NCBI RefSeq assembly: GCF_016908315.1
Contig: NZ_JAFBDQ010000001.1
Span: 124,001-188,000, forward strand
Direction of reading: 5' to 3'
DNA from: Halanaerobacter jeridensis
GTDB lineage: Bacteria; Bacillota; Halanaerobiia; Halobacteroidales; Halobacteroidaceae
DNA: 64,000 nucleotides
Below the pieces are notes generated by a model. It made no database searches, was not told the DNA's origin, and saw only the letters and a program-made list of their open reading frames with translations. The translations under genes were made by a program, and so were the position numbers. Of the stretch, positions 1-8,953 are shown one piece after another (the stretch's first letter is position 1; each line of letters begins with the position of its first letter).

Positions 1-2
1 TC

Positions 3-470
3 AATGTCAAACAGCGTGTATATCCTGTAGGACGATTAGATCGAGATACAGAAGGGTTATTATTATTGACTAACGATGGTGATGTCAGTTATGCTTTGAC
101 GCATCCTAGTCATAAGATTGGCAAGAAATATTTAGCTACTGTAGAAGGAGTACCTAATGATAATAAATTAGAAAGTTTAGAACGTGGTATTAAATTAAGT
201 GATGGTTGGACTGCTCCAGCAGAAACAGAGTTAGTGATGAATTTTAATAATAAAGCAATTGTATCTATAACAATACATGAAGGTCGAAACCGACAAGTGA
301 AACGAATGTTTAAAGCGATTGGGAATCCGGTAGAAGAACTTAAACGGATGAAGATTGGTCCTCTTAGCTTAGATGATGAGTTAAAAGCAGGAGAATATAG
401 ATATCTAAATAAAAATGAAATTCAACAGTTAAAAGATTTAGCCCAGGAGATAAAACAAGAAGAAGTGTAA
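3..470 (+). CDS. rluB: 23S rRNA pseudouridine synthase, RluB/RsuA family (3' part)
   Basis: The gene enters from outside the window: the reading frame is open from base 3, before the first ATG at 66. The first visible residues read YPVGRLDRDTEGLLLLTNDG, the RsuA/RluB-type signature that contains the catalytic Asp (in GRLDRDTEG). Further on, HEGRNRQVKRMF matches the conserved C-terminal RNA-contact motif of this family. Members isomerise a specific uridine in 23S (RluB) or 16S (RsuA) rRNA; RluB is more likely in Firmicutes near spore/segregation genes, but the N-terminal S4 domain that would help is outside the window. It ends in a Glu/Lys-rich tail. Confidence 0.9.
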   Translation, partial: NVKQRVYPVGRLDRDTEGLLLLTNDGDVSYALTHPSHKIGKKYLATVEGVPNDNKLESLERGIKLSDGWTAPAETELVMNFNNKAIVSITIHEGRNRQVKRMFKAIGNPVEELKRMKIGPLSLDDELKAGEYRYLNKNEIQQLKDLAQEIKQEEV

Positions 471-580
471 TTAGCTTGTGCTTGATTATTTAAAAAGTTT
501 GAATCTTTATGAATATTTCCCCTCTAGTATACTATATATAATAGTAGACTAATATCGACTAACTAAAAGGGGGAAAATAT

Positions 581-841
581 ATGGAAATATTAAAAGTATC
601 ATCTACATCAAAACCTAAATCTGTTGCAGGAGCATTAGCTGCTGTATTAAGAGAAGAAGGTAGAGCTGAATTACAAGGTATTGGAGCAGGAGCAATTAAT
701 CAAGCAGTAAAGGCTATTGCTATTGTAAGGGGGTTTGTAGCTCCTAACGGTATGGATTTAGTTAGTATCCCAGCTTTTGCAGAGATTGAAATTGATGGTG
801 AAGAGAGAACAGCTATTAAATTCATCGTTGAACCAAGATAA
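581..841 (+). CDS. spoVS: Stage V sporulation protein S
   Basis: This 86-residue protein matches SpoVS over its full usual length: it opens MEILKVSSTSKPKSVAGALA and has the conserved basic, glycine-rich centre (GAGAINQAVKAIAIVRGFVAP). SpoVS is an Alba-fold-like protein needed for spore coat/stage V development in B. subtilis and also affecting septation. The ATG at 581 follows an AAAAGGGGGA Shine-Dalgarno sequence. The gene stands alone with its own terminator at about 867-897, so it is probably a monocistronic unit. Its presence is the best evidence in the window for a spore-forming lineage, although spoVS homologues also occur in non-sporulating bacteria. Confidence 0.96.
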   Translation: MEILKVSSTSKPKSVAGALAAVLREEGRAELQGIGAGAINQAVKAIAIVRGFVAPNGMDLVSIPAFAEIEIDGEERTAIKFIVEPR

Positions 842-866
842 ATAATAAAAAAGAATAACTATTTTT

Positions 867-897
867 AACCTATCTACAGTTTGTGGATAGGTTTTTT
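867..897 (+). terminator. Intrinsic terminator after spoVS
   Basis: AACCTATC at 867-874 pairs with GATAGGTT at 886-893. The pairing extends inwards through CTACA/TGTGG, and the stem runs into six T residues. It ends the spoVS transcript. Confidence 0.85.
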
Positions 898-1083
898 GTG
901 TGGCTGACCTTTTACTTTATCAGGATTTATGGTAAAATATAATTTGACTTTGTTGCTAAATAAAATTAAATTCAGATTATGAATTTTAGATAAAATGCAA
1001 TAATTGATTCAAATCAAAAATAATATTGTATTGTTTCTTTTAATTTTAAACGTCTAACTATAAATTCTAAACTATAATAGGGG

Positions 1084-4000
1084 GTGGACCTGATTTATTT
1101 AAAGAATATTAAGATGAAGGGTTTTAAATCTTTTGCCGATAAAGTTACGGTTGATTTTGAACCTTCGATTACGGGGATTATTGGCCCTAATGGCAGTGGT
1201 AAAAGTAACATTTCTGATGCTATTAAATGGGTCTTAGGTGAACAAAGTGCTAAAGCATTACGTGGTAGCAAAATGAAAGATGTAATTTTTGCGGGTAGTG
1301 ATGACCGTCGCCCTAAACAGGTAGCTGAAGTTACTTTAACTTTGGATAATAAGGATCGTGAACTTGATATTGATTATGACCAAGTTAAAATAGGACGTAA
1401 AGTGACTAAAGATGGTAAAAGTGATTATTTGCTTAATGGTCAGCGGTGTAGACTAAAGGATATTCAAGAACTACTGTTAGATACAGGAATTGGTAAAGAA
1501 GCTTATTCAATTATTGGTCAGGGTAAAGTAGAAGCTGTTTTAAATGAAGGTAGTGCTGACCGCCGGCGTTTATTTGAAGAAGCAGCAGGAATCACTAAAC
1601 ATAAACAGCGTAAAGAAGAGTCTGAAGAAAAGTTAGCAGATACGCAGCAAAAGCTACAGCGGATTGAAGATATTATTAGTGAGATAAAGCGTCAAGTAGG
1701 GCCCTTAGAGGAAGAAGCCGAGAAAGCAAAACAATATAAAGAATATAGCAGTGAACTTGAAGAACATGAAGTTGATTTATTATTAAATAAATATGCTGAT
1801 TTGGAAACAGATTTAGATCAAAAAATTGCAACGAAACAGGACTTATCTTATAAATTAACTAAAGTTAAATCTAAAGTAAATGAATATGATTTAAAAATAG
1901 ATAAAGAAGAAGAAAAGTTAGATGATTTGATTGAAGAGATCGATGATTTACAGGACAAGCTTTATCAAAAGCGGAATCAAAAACAAAAGTTAGGTAATAA
2001 AATAGATTTAGCTGAGCAAAGAGAAAATAATTTAGCCCAACAAAAGGACAGATTAAAGTCTGAGGTAAAACGCTTGAAAAGAGAAGTTAGTACTCTGCAA
2101 GATGAAATTAAAAAAAGTGAAGAAAAGAAGAAAGAAGTTACTAAGGATTTAAAAAGTAAAAAAGAGGTGCTAAATAATCAGCAGGATCAATTAGCTGAGA
2201 TTAAGGAAAAATTACAGGAGAAAAATCAGCGTCGAGAAGAAATTAGAAATAATAAATTGGCTAATATTAATGAAATTAATCAGTATCAAAATAAATTAAG
2301 TAATTTAGAGCAGAATATAGAGTATTATACGCACGAAGTAGAAGAATTGCAGGAAGAAGAAGAGGAACTCAATAAAGAATTAACAGCAAAGCAGGAAGAA
2401 AAAGAAGAATATGAGACAGAACTATCTCAACTGCAGAAGAAGTTTGAAGAACAGCAGCAAAATTTAAAGCAAAAGAAGGAAGCAAATGAGGAATTAACTA
2501 CTGAATTTAATGATTTGAAAGATAAGTATGATGAACTCAAAGATAAATTAAGCCGTAAAAAATCTAAGTTAAAGACCTTAAAAGATTTAGAAAAAAGTTA
2601 TTCAGGCTATTATCGGGGTGTAAAAAAAGTATTAAAGTATGCCCAAAATAGTGATAATCTGCCAGGAGTTTGTGGGGTAGTGGCGGAATTAATTGAAGTA
2701 CCTAAAAAATATGAAACAGCTATTGAAGTAGCTTTAGGAAGTATATTACAAAACATTGTTGTAGAGGATAATAAAGTAGGACAAAAGGCTATTGATTATT
2801 TGAAAAGAAACAATGCTGGACGAGCTACTTTTTTACCTTTAGATTTAATTGACCCTAGAAGTTTGAGAAGTAATGAGCAGCAAGCTTTAAATGTTGAAGG
2901 AGCTATTAATGTAGCAGAAAAATTAGTTGATTATGAATCCCAATATGAAGATGCTATTAAAAATATCTTAGGCCGAATTATAGTAGCTCAAGATATGGAT
3001 TCAGCAGTCCAAATTTCTAAAGCAGCTAATAAACGAGTTAAAGTAGTTACTTTAGAAGGAGAAATTGTTAGACCAGGAGGATCAATGACTGGGGGAAGTA
3101 GAAATAAAAATAGTAATTTATTAGGACGTTCAAGACAGATCGAAGAGTTATCTTCAGAAGTAGAAGATTTAAATGAACAGGAAGAGAATATTAAGAACAA
3201 AGGTTTTGCTAAAAGAAAAGAGCTAGAAAAATTGCGAGAAGAAATAGAAAAACTCGATGAAGAAGTTCGTCAACTAGATCTTGAACAGACGAGTTTGGAC
3301 AAGGATTATCAACAAGCAGATAATGAAGTTAAAAGATTAAAGAAAGAATTAAATAAAAAACAGAATAAAATTAATACTTTAGAAGAAAAGCAAGATGAAT
3401 TAAAGGAGCAGCAACAACAAGTTAAGCAAGAACTCGAGAGTTTAACTACCGGAGAAGATGATTTAGAAGGATTAATCAATAAATTGGAAAAAGAAATTAA
3501 TGCATTACAAGCCAATAAAGAAGAACTAGGAAATAAAATTACAGACACTAAAGTTGAAATTGCCTCCTTAGAGCAAGAACAACAAAGTTTAGCTCAAGAA
3601 TATAAGAATAAAAAAATGGCTTTGAAAAATAAGCAAGAAAAAATAACTAAAGAAGAGAATAATATTACTAAAGTTAAGGAAAAAACAAAAGAAATTGAAA
3701 GTAAAAAAGAAGAACTAATAGCAGAAAAAAAAGAATTAAAAGATAAAATAGTTGAGGCAAAAAAAGAATTAGATAGTTTAAAAGAAAACAGAACAGAAGT
3801 TAAGAAAAAGATTAGTCAATATCAACAAGAATCAAAAGAAAGTAGAGAACGCAGAGATAAACTGCAAGAAAAGTCTAATCAAAATGAAGTTAAATTAACA
3901 GAAATTAAAGTTAATTTAGAGAACATTGAAGAAAAATTAAAGCAGGAGTATGAAATTGAAGTTTATGATTTGATTGAAGAACGAGAAGAAATTGATAATT

Positions 4001-4659
4001 ATCAGGAAGTTGAGAAAATAATTAAAGATTTAAAGAAGAAGATGAAAGAATTAGAGCCAGTTAATTTAGGTGCAATTGAAGAGTATGAGAATTTAAGTAA
4101 GAGATTAGAGTTTTTAGAAGAACAACATACTGATTTAATTGAAGGTCGAAATTCACTACAAGAAGTAATTTCTGAAATTGAGAATGAAATGAAAGAAGAA
4201 TTTTTAACAACTTTCAAAGAGGTTAAAGAGGAATTTGAAACTATATTTGTAGACTTGTTTGAAGGTGGACAGGCAAAGTTAAAATTAGAGGATGAAAATG
4301 ATTTATTAGAAACAGGAATTGAGATTAATGCTCAACCCCCAGGGAAAAATTTGCAGAAACTATCATTAATGTCAGGGGGAGAAAAGGCCTTAACTGCAAC
4401 TGCTTTAATTTTTGCTTTGTTAAAGGTTAACCCTAGTCCTTTTTACGTTTTAGATGAATTAGATGCCCCATTAGATGATGCTAATGTTAATCGTTTTGCT
4501 AATTATCTGCAGGAATTAGCAGCTAGAGCACAGTTTATTGTGATCACTCATAGAAAAGGAACTATGAGAGCAGTTAATACTTTATATGGAATTACAATGC
4601 AAAATAGTGGAGTATCACAAATTGTATCTCTTAAATTAGATGAAGTAGTTAACTATTAA
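1084..4659 (+). CDS. smc: Chromosome partition/condensin ATPase Smc
   Basis: At about 1191 residues this is a full-length Smc. The Walker A motif GPNGSGKS is at residues 34-41. Long Glu/Lys/Gln-rich coiled coils flank a hinge at roughly residues 510-680. The C-terminal head has the ABC signature LSLMSGGEKAL (about 1095) and Walker B FYVLDELDAPLDD (about 1122). Smc dimers with ScpAB load near parS/origin and individualise sister chromosomes. The start is uncertain: GTG at 1084 sits directly in a GGGGGTGG purine run, so a weak codon a few bases downstream (CTG 1090 or ATT 1093, giving the family-typical IYLKNIKMKGFKSFADK) could be the real initiator. The neighbour order smc-...-ftsY matches B. 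subtilis, where rnc precedes smc; rnc is not here. Confidence 0.98.
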   Translation: MDLIYLKNIKMKGFKSFADKVTVDFEPSITGIIGPNGSGKSNISDAIKWVLGEQSAKALRGSKMKDVIFAGSDDRRPKQVAEVTLTLDNKDRELDIDYDQVKIGRKVTKDGKSDYLLNGQRCRLKDIQELLLDTGIGKEAYSIIGQGKVEAVLNEGSADRRRLFEEAAGITKHKQRKEESEEKLADTQQKLQRIEDIISEIKRQVGPLEEEAEKAKQYKEYSSELEEHEVDLLLNKYADLETDLDQKIATKQDLSYKLTKVKSKVNEYDLKIDKEEEKLDDLIEEIDDLQDKLYQKRNQKQKLGNKIDLAEQRENNLAQQKDRLKSEVKRLKREVSTLQDEIKKSEEKKKEVTKDLKSKKEVLNNQQDQLAEIKEKLQEKNQRREEIRNNKLANINEINQYQNKLSNLEQNIEYYTHEVEELQEEEEELNKELTAKQEEKEEYETELSQLQKKFEEQQQNLKQKKEANEELTTEFNDLKDKYDELKDKLSRKKSKLKTLKDLEKSYSGYYRGVKKVLKYAQNSDNLPGVCGVVAELIEVPKKYETAIEVALGSILQNIVVEDNKVGQKAIDYLKRNNAGRATFLPLDLIDPRSLRSNEQQALNVEGAINVAEKLVDYESQYEDAIKNILGRIIVAQDMDSAVQISKAANKRVKVVTLEGEIVRPGGSMTGGSRNKNSNLLGRSRQIEELSSEVEDLNEQEENIKNKGFAKRKELEKLREEIEKLDEEVRQLDLEQTSLDKDYQQADNEVKRLKKELNKKQNKINTLEEKQDELKEQQQQVKQELESLTTGEDDLEGLINKLEKEINALQANKEELGNKITDTKVEIASLEQEQQSLAQEYKNKKMALKNKQEKITKEENNITKVKEKTKEIESKKEELIAEKKELKDKIVEAKKELDSLKENRTEVKKKISQYQQESKESRERRDKLQEKSNQNEVKLTEIKVNLENIEEKLKQEYEIEVYDLIEEREEIDNYQEVEKIIKDLKKKMKELEPVNLGAIEEYENLSKRLEFLEEQHTDLIEGRNSLQEVISEIENEMKEEFLTTFKEVKEEFETIFVDLFEGGQAKLKLEDENDLLETGIEINAQPPGKNLQKLSLMSGGEKALTATALIFALLKVNPSPFYVLDELDAPLDDANVNRFANYLQELAARAQFIVITHRKGTMRAVNTLYGITMQNSGVSQIVSLKLDEVVNY

Positions 4660-4683
4660 GAATAAATTAAGGAGAGAAAATAT

Positions 4684-5823
4684 ATGAAAGTTAAAGGAAT
4701 AGCAAAGTCAATAGTAAATAAATTAGTAACAAGAAGTAATCATTTGAGTCAAGGTAGAGCAGTAGGAGTAATAGGATTTGTTAATCAAAATGGATATATA
4801 GATTCTATTACAGAGATAGTTGATGGTGGAGTTTCTGGTTTACCTTATCGTGAGATTTTATCGAAAGTAGCTTCTAGAAAAGGTGAATCACTATTAGAAA
4901 TTATGAATCAACTCCCTGATAATGCTGTTTTAATTACTACTAACCCTGGTAAAACAGGCTTAATTGTAGAAACTGGAGGAATTAATACTTTAGATCAACC
5001 ATTGGTTAGTATTGGAGTTAAGATGGGCCAAGTAGCAGGGGTAGGTATTATTTATCCTCAGGAGCACTTGTTTGAATTAACAACTAAATCTGAAGAAATA
5101 AAATTAAAAAGATTAACTGCTAAAACTATGGAAGAAGAACGAGAAGTATTGCAAGAAAATTCTAAAACCAAATTAGAGTATTTAGAAATCTGTGAGGAAT
5201 TAGAGCAAGTGGAGTTAGAAGAAACTGAGGTTAATGTTGAAACAAAATCTGAAAGTGAATGGCAAGTAAAGCCAGTAGAAGTAAACTCGATTGAAGAAGA
5301 ATTTGCTGAAAAGTTAATAAAAAAATCAATTAATGTAGAGCAGGGGCGAGAAGTGGCAGCGATTGGAGAAGTAAAAGATGGTCATATTGTGCAGCAAGGA
5401 GACATAGTAGTAGGAGGGATGGGCTATGTTCCTTCGCGTTTGTTAGCCTCGAGTTACACAGATATTGCAGGAATTTCTTTACGGGAAGCTTATACTAAGC
5501 ACATTCCCCATAATGTAGTAATAGTTCATACTCATCCTGGTGGTACAGGAGTAATGCATATGGGAGATGCAATGGCTGGTCCCGTTACTTGGGGACGACC
5601 AGTAGTAGCTATTGGCCATGATAAGAATGGTGAAATCAAAGGAGCTACAGTGATTGAGTTATTAGAAGAAGCAATGGATTTAGTAGATGAATATGAAGAA
5701 TTAGGTCAAGAGTTTTATGAAGCACAGACACCTGATGAAGAAGCAGATATTAGAAAACGTCGTTTTGGGATTGCGCAGGAATATACTGATTTATGTAAAA
5801 CAATAGAAATAAAGTCTATATAA
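4684..5823 (+). CDS. Two-domain protein with a JAMM-like histidine motif in its second copy; function unknown
   Basis: I do not recognise a named family. The 379 residues contain two related halves of about 110 residues (about 23-123 and 220-325). Both open QGR-x-V-x-x-IG and share the same strand/helix spacing; a Glu-rich linker (about 135-215) separates them. The second half contains [14 protein letters not shown] at residues 282-295, i.e. HxH-x7-H-x2-D. This is the spacing of the JAMM/MPN+ metalloprotease motif HxH-x7-S-x2-D with His in place of Ser. The first half has TTNPGK (85-90) at the aligned place, so its metal ligands are lost. It lies 24 bp behind smc and is probably cotranscribed with it. 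A peptidase role is only inference from spacing. Confidence 0.6.
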   Translation: MKVKGIAKSIVNKLVTRSNHLSQGRAVGVIGFVNQNGYIDSITEIVDGGVSGLPYREILSKVASRKGESLLEIMNQLPDNAVLITTNPGKTGLIVETGGINTLDQPLVSIGVKMGQVAGVGIIYPQEHLFELTTKSEEIKLKRLTAKTMEEEREVLQENSKTKLEYLEICEELEQVELEETEVNVETKSESEWQVKPVEVNSIEEEFAEKLIKKSINVEQGREVAAIGEVKDGHIVQQGDIVVGGMGYVPSRLLASSYTDIAGISLREAYTKHIPHNVVIVHTHPGGTGVMHMGDAMAGPVTWGRPVVAIGHDKNGEIKGATVIELLEEAMDLVDEYEELGQEFYEAQTPDEEADIRKRRFGIAQEYTDLCKTIEIKSI

Positions 5824-5840
5824 AGTGTAACTTACGGGTG

Positions 5841-5920
5841 AGAGGATAAAATTGTTTCTTCGCTCCTGAATCTAGTTTGATTCGTCTAAACTTGTATAAT
5901 AAAAAATGATTTTATCCTCC
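5841..5920. repeat. Inverted repeat in the spacer upstream of ftsY
   Basis: GAGGATAAAAT (5842-5852) and ATTTTATCCTC (5909-5919) form an 11-bp inverted pair around about 56 nt. Inside it a second small pair, AGTTT and AAACT, surrounds a short loop. The GAGGATAA core also forms the arms of the palindrome at 11708-11751. The rest of the spacer (5921-6052) is AT-rich, with a weak AATAGT/ACTATT pair and CACTGTCTTACTGTTAAAC, which resembles the tandem-unit arms elsewhere in the window. No U-run makes it a clear terminator. Confidence 0.45.
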
Positions 5921-6052
5921 TGCCAATATAGTTTTACTTTAATAGTGGGAGCAGGGACTGTACTATTATGAAGTTGCTTGTTTTTTTGATTTTCACTGTC
6001 TTACTGTTAAACTTTTCAATTGTTTAACTTAAAGAAAAAGGGGGATTACATA

Positions 6053-7066
6053 ATGTTAAAAAAGATTTTTGGATTAGGCTCTGATGAAGAGGAAGAAGAA
6101 AAAGAGCAAGAAGAGGTTGAAGAAGAAATAGAAGAGACTCAAGAAGAAGATGATGACGATGGTAAAAGTTTATTTGGACGTTTAAAAGAAGGGTTAAGTA
6201 AAACTAGAGACGGTTTTGTATCTCAGCTTGAGAGTCTGTTTAGAAGTTATGATAAAATTAATGAAGAGTTATATGAAGACTTAGAAGAAATATTAATTCA
6301 AGCTGATGTTGGTGTACAGACAACTATGAAATTAGTGGATGATATTAAAGAAAAGGCAAGAGAAGAAAAAATAAAAGATCCCAATAAGCTAATCAATATC
6401 TTACAGGATGATATTTTAGAAATGTTAAATCAAACAGAAGAAGATGATGAACAGCCAACAATTTTGATGGTTGTAGGAGTTAATGGTGCTGGAAAAACAA
6501 CTACTATCGGTAAAATTGCACAGCGAGCTAAACAAGATGATAAAGATGTTTTATTAGCTGCTGGTGATACTTTTAGAGCAGCGGCAATTGAACAGTTAGA
6601 AGCTTGGGCCAACAAAGTAGGAACAGAAGTTATTTCTCACCAAGAGGGAGCAGATTCTGCTGCTGTAGCTTATGATGCTGTCCAATCTGCTAAATCTAAA
6701 GAGACTGATTTGTTGATTGTTGATACAGCGGGGAGATTACATACTCAATCTAATTTGATGGATGAGTTGGAAAAAGTAAAGCGAGTAATTGAAAAAGAAT
6801 CTGGCCCAATGAAAGTAGAAGTCTTATTAGTGCTTGATGCCACTACTGGTCAAAATGCAGTTTCTCAGGCTAAATTATTTGATGAAGCTGTAGATGTTGA
6901 TGGCATTGCCTTAACTAAATTAGATGGAACTGCTAAGGGTGGAGTTGTAATTGCAATTAGAGAAGAATTAGGTATTCCTATTAGATTAATTGGAGTCGGA
7001 GAAGACTTAGAAGACTTACAGGACTTTGAGCCGGAATCCTTTGTAGATGCTTTATTTGATTTTTAA
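6053..7066 (+). CDS. ftsY: Signal recognition particle receptor FtsY
   Basis: FtsY is the membrane-associated SRP receptor GTPase; it pairs with Ffh to hand nascent membrane proteins to SecYEG. An acidic A region (residues 1-35, nearly all Glu/Asp) precedes the NG domain. The G1 motif GVNGAGKTTT is near residue 145, with DTFRAAAIEQL, DTAGR and TKLDGTAKGG following. I start it at ATG 6053, nine bases after AAAGGGGGA; an in-frame TTG at 6020 would add 11 residues but has no ribosome site. Length 337 is normal for Firmicutes with an A domain. A strong promoter for the next operon begins 5 bp after its stop codon. Confidence 0.98.
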   Translation: MLKKIFGLGSDEEEEEKEQEEVEEEIEETQEEDDDDGKSLFGRLKEGLSKTRDGFVSQLESLFRSYDKINEELYEDLEEILIQADVGVQTTMKLVDDIKEKAREEKIKDPNKLINILQDDILEMLNQTEEDDEQPTILMVVGVNGAGKTTTIGKIAQRAKQDDKDVLLAAGDTFRAAAIEQLEAWANKVGTEVISHQEGADSAAVAYDAVQSAKSKETDLLIVDTAGRLHTQSNLMDELEKVKRVIEKESGPMKVEVLLVLDATTGQNAVSQAKLFDEAVDVDGIALTKLDGTAKGGVVIAIREELGIPIRLIGVGEDLEDLQDFEPESFVDALFDF

Positions 7067-7071
7067 TTTTC

Positions 7072-7100
7072 TTGACAAAGATACAGAGATGTGTTATTAT
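7072..7100 (+). promoter_or_regulatory. Sigma-A promoter of the ylxM-ffh operon
   Basis: TTGACA at 7072-7077 and TATTAT at 7095-7100 are separated by exactly 17 bp. This is a near-consensus vegetative promoter. The expected transcript start (about 7105-7109) lies downstream of the in-frame TTG at 7091, which supports the later start chosen for ylxM. Confidence 0.85.
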
Positions 7101-7102
7101 CA

Positions 7103-7143
7103 TCACCTGTAAAGGAAAAGAACTTAACACGATTTGCAGGTGA
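7103..7143 (+). promoter_or_regulatory. Inverted repeat covering the ylxM Shine-Dalgarno sequence
   Basis: TCACCTGTAAA (7103-7113) pairs with TTTGCAGGTGA (7133-7143): ten Watson-Crick pairs plus one U-G, with a 19-nt loop. The right arm contains AGGTGA, the only plausible ribosome site for the TTG at 7151. It could be an RNA switch that hides the ribosome site, or a DNA operator just downstream of the -10 element. The predicted transcript start falls inside the left arm, so the RNA stem may be about nine pairs. Confidence 0.6.
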
Positions 7144-7150
7144 TTCTTGT

Positions 7151-7516
7151 TTGAATGTAAAAAAAGTAGTAAGAGTAGGGAAACTATTTAGCTTTTATGG
7201 TTCTCTATTAACTGATAAACAGCAGGAATTTGTGAAATTATACTATTATCATGATTTGTCACTAGGCGAGATTGCTGAAGAAAAAGAGATTAGTCGGCAA
7301 GCTGTTTTTGACAACCTAAAGAGATCTGAAGAAGCTTTAGAGAGATATGAAGATGAGTTGGGTATGACAGAATATTACTTTGCTATGCAGGAAAAAATCG
7401 AAGCGCTGCATGATAAGCTTGAGCAAGTTAGTGCCAAGCTGAACCCAGAAGAAACTGCAGAGTTTAAAAGACTGCTAGCAGAACTAAAAGCTCATCACGA
7501 GGGGGAATTAGAGTGA
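7151..7516 (+). CDS. ylxM: YlxM family helix-turn-helix protein (SRP-associated)
   Basis: YlxM is a small protein with a sigma-factor region-4-like helix-turn-helix, encoded next to ffh in most Firmicutes and thought to assist or regulate the SRP. LTDKQQEFVKLYYYHDLSLG and EKEISRQAVFDNLKRSEEAL are the family core. I start it at TTG 7151 behind AGGTGAT (121 residues, normal length); the longer frame from 7091 would begin upstream of the likely transcript start. The stop codon overlaps the ffh GTG by four bases, implying translational coupling. Translation appears controllable by the inverted repeat at 7103-7143. Confidence 0.92.
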   Translation: MNVKKVVRVGKLFSFYGSLLTDKQQEFVKLYYYHDLSLGEIAEEKEISRQAVFDNLKRSEEALERYEDELGMTEYYFAMQEKIEALHDKLEQVSAKLNPEETAEFKRLLAELKAHHEGELE

Positions 7517-8862
7517 TTTTTGAAGGGTTAGCTGAAAAATTACAAGACACTTTTGATAAATTAAAAGGTAAGGGTAAATTGTCAGAAAAAGATGTAAAGA
7601 GTGCTTTACGTGAAGTTAAATTAGCTCTTTTAGAAGCTGATGTAAACTTTAAAGTTGTTAAGAATTTTATTAGTAAAGTTGAAGAGCGAGCAGTAGGTAA
7701 AGAAGTATTAGATAGCTTAACTCCTGGACAGCAAGTAATTAAGATTGTTAATGAAGAATTAACTGATTTAATGGGGGGAGCTCAAAGTAAAGTTGAATAT
7801 GCTTCTGATCCTCCAACTGTGATTATGTTAACTGGTCTGCAGGGTGCAGGTAAAACTACTACTGCAGGTAAACTTGCTAAGAAATTCATTAAAGATGGTA
7901 AGGATCCATTATTAGTTGCAGCAGATGTTTATCGTCCAGCAGCAATTAAACAGTTGCAGGTTTTAGGAGAAAGATTAGATCAGCCAGTATTTAGTATGGG
8001 AGATAAACAAGACCCGGTTGATATTACCAAAGCTGCAATTAGTAGAGCTGAATCAAATGGTAATGATGTAGTGATTTTAGATACTGCAGGTCGACTTCAT
8101 ATTGATGAAGAATTAATGGATGAATTAAGCCAAATCAAAGCAGCTGTAGTACCTGATGAAATATTATTAGTTGTTGACTCAATGACTGGTCAGGACGCAG
8201 TTAATGTAGCTGATAAATTTGATGATACTTTAGGAATTGATGGTGTTGTCTTAACTAAGTTAGATGGTGATGCTCGTGGTGGTGCTGCACTATCAATTAG
8301 TTCTGTAACTGGTAAACCAATTAAATTTGCCGGTGTAGGGGAAAAGTTAGAAGACTTAGAACCATTCCATCCTGATCGTATGGCCTCCCGAATTTTAGGT
8401 ATGGGAGATGTATTGAGCTTAATTGAAAAAGCCGAAGAAGAGATGGACCAGAAGAAAGCTCAGGAATTAGAAGAAAAACTGCGTAAGAATGAATTTACTT
8501 TAGAAGATTTTATGGATCAATTAGAGCAAGTTAGAAATATGGGGTCTTTTAAAGAAATTTTAAATATGATTCCTGGAGTAGGAAATAAAATAAAAGATTT
8601 AGATATGGATGAAGGACAGTTAGATAAAATAGAAGCTATTATTAGTTCAATGACTAAAGAAGAAAAGCGGGACCCAGAGATGATTAAGGGCAGTCGCCGC
8701 CGTAGAATTGCTAATGGTAGCGGTACTGAAGTACAAGATGTAAATCGTCTGTTAAAGCAGTTTAAACAGACACAAAAAATGATGAAACAAGTTGGAGACA
8801 TGCAAAAAGGTGGTTTAGGTGGTAAAATGGGAGGGGGAGGAAACTTTCCTTTCTTTGGATAG
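7513..8862 (+). CDS. ffh: Signal recognition particle protein Ffh (SRP54)
   Basis: Ffh binds 4.5S/6S RNA and nascent signal sequences and forms a GTPase heterodimer with FtsY. The N domain (residues 1-90) is followed by G1 GLQGAGKTTT near residue 107, DVYRPAAIKQL, DTAGRLH, TKLDGDARGG and the closing motif FAGVGEKLEDLEPFHPDRMA. The C-terminal M domain has MIPGVGNKI and the RNA-binding SRRRRIANGSG, then a Met/Gly-rich tail. At 449 residues it is full length. It starts with GTG overlapping the ylxM stop (GTGA). No SRP RNA gene is seen in the window. Confidence 0.98.
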   Translation: MIFEGLAEKLQDTFDKLKGKGKLSEKDVKSALREVKLALLEADVNFKVVKNFISKVEERAVGKEVLDSLTPGQQVIKIVNEELTDLMGGAQSKVEYASDPPTVIMLTGLQGAGKTTTAGKLAKKFIKDGKDPLLVAADVYRPAAIKQLQVLGERLDQPVFSMGDKQDPVDITKAAISRAESNGNDVVILDTAGRLHIDEELMDELSQIKAAVVPDEILLVVDSMTGQDAVNVADKFDDTLGIDGVVLTKLDGDARGGAALSISSVTGKPIKFAGVGEKLEDLEPFHPDRMASRILGMGDVLSLIEKAEEEMDQKKAQELEEKLRKNEFTLEDFMDQLEQVRNMGSFKEILNMIPGVGNKIKDLDMDEGQLDKIEAIISSMTKEEKRDPEMIKGSRRRRIANGSGTEVQDVNRLLKQFKQTQKMMKQVGDMQKGGLGGKMGGGGNFPFFG

Positions 8863-8874
8863 ATATAAGGACTA

Positions 8875-8910
8875 AGTTTAAGTCTAAAATTTTTTGGGTT
8901 TGCTTAAACT
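8875..8910. repeat. Hairpin between ffh and rpsP
   Basis: AGTTTAAG (8875-8882) and CTTAAACT (8903-8910) form an 8-bp stem around a 20-nt AT-rich loop. No U-run follows directly, so it is not a clear terminator; it may modulate readthrough into rpsP. Confidence 0.45.
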
Positions 8911-8953
8911 AAAAATTATTCTTGATCTTAATTATTGAAGGAGGTGAAGATAT

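Noticed and set aside
471-580. Sigma-H promoter for spoVS
   Set aside because: Expected from B. subtilis, but no convincing paired -35/-10 could be placed; TATACT near 526 lacks a partner at normal spacing.
5842-5919. Terminator before ftsY
   Set aside because: The arms are far apart (about 56 nt loop) and no T-run follows the right arm.
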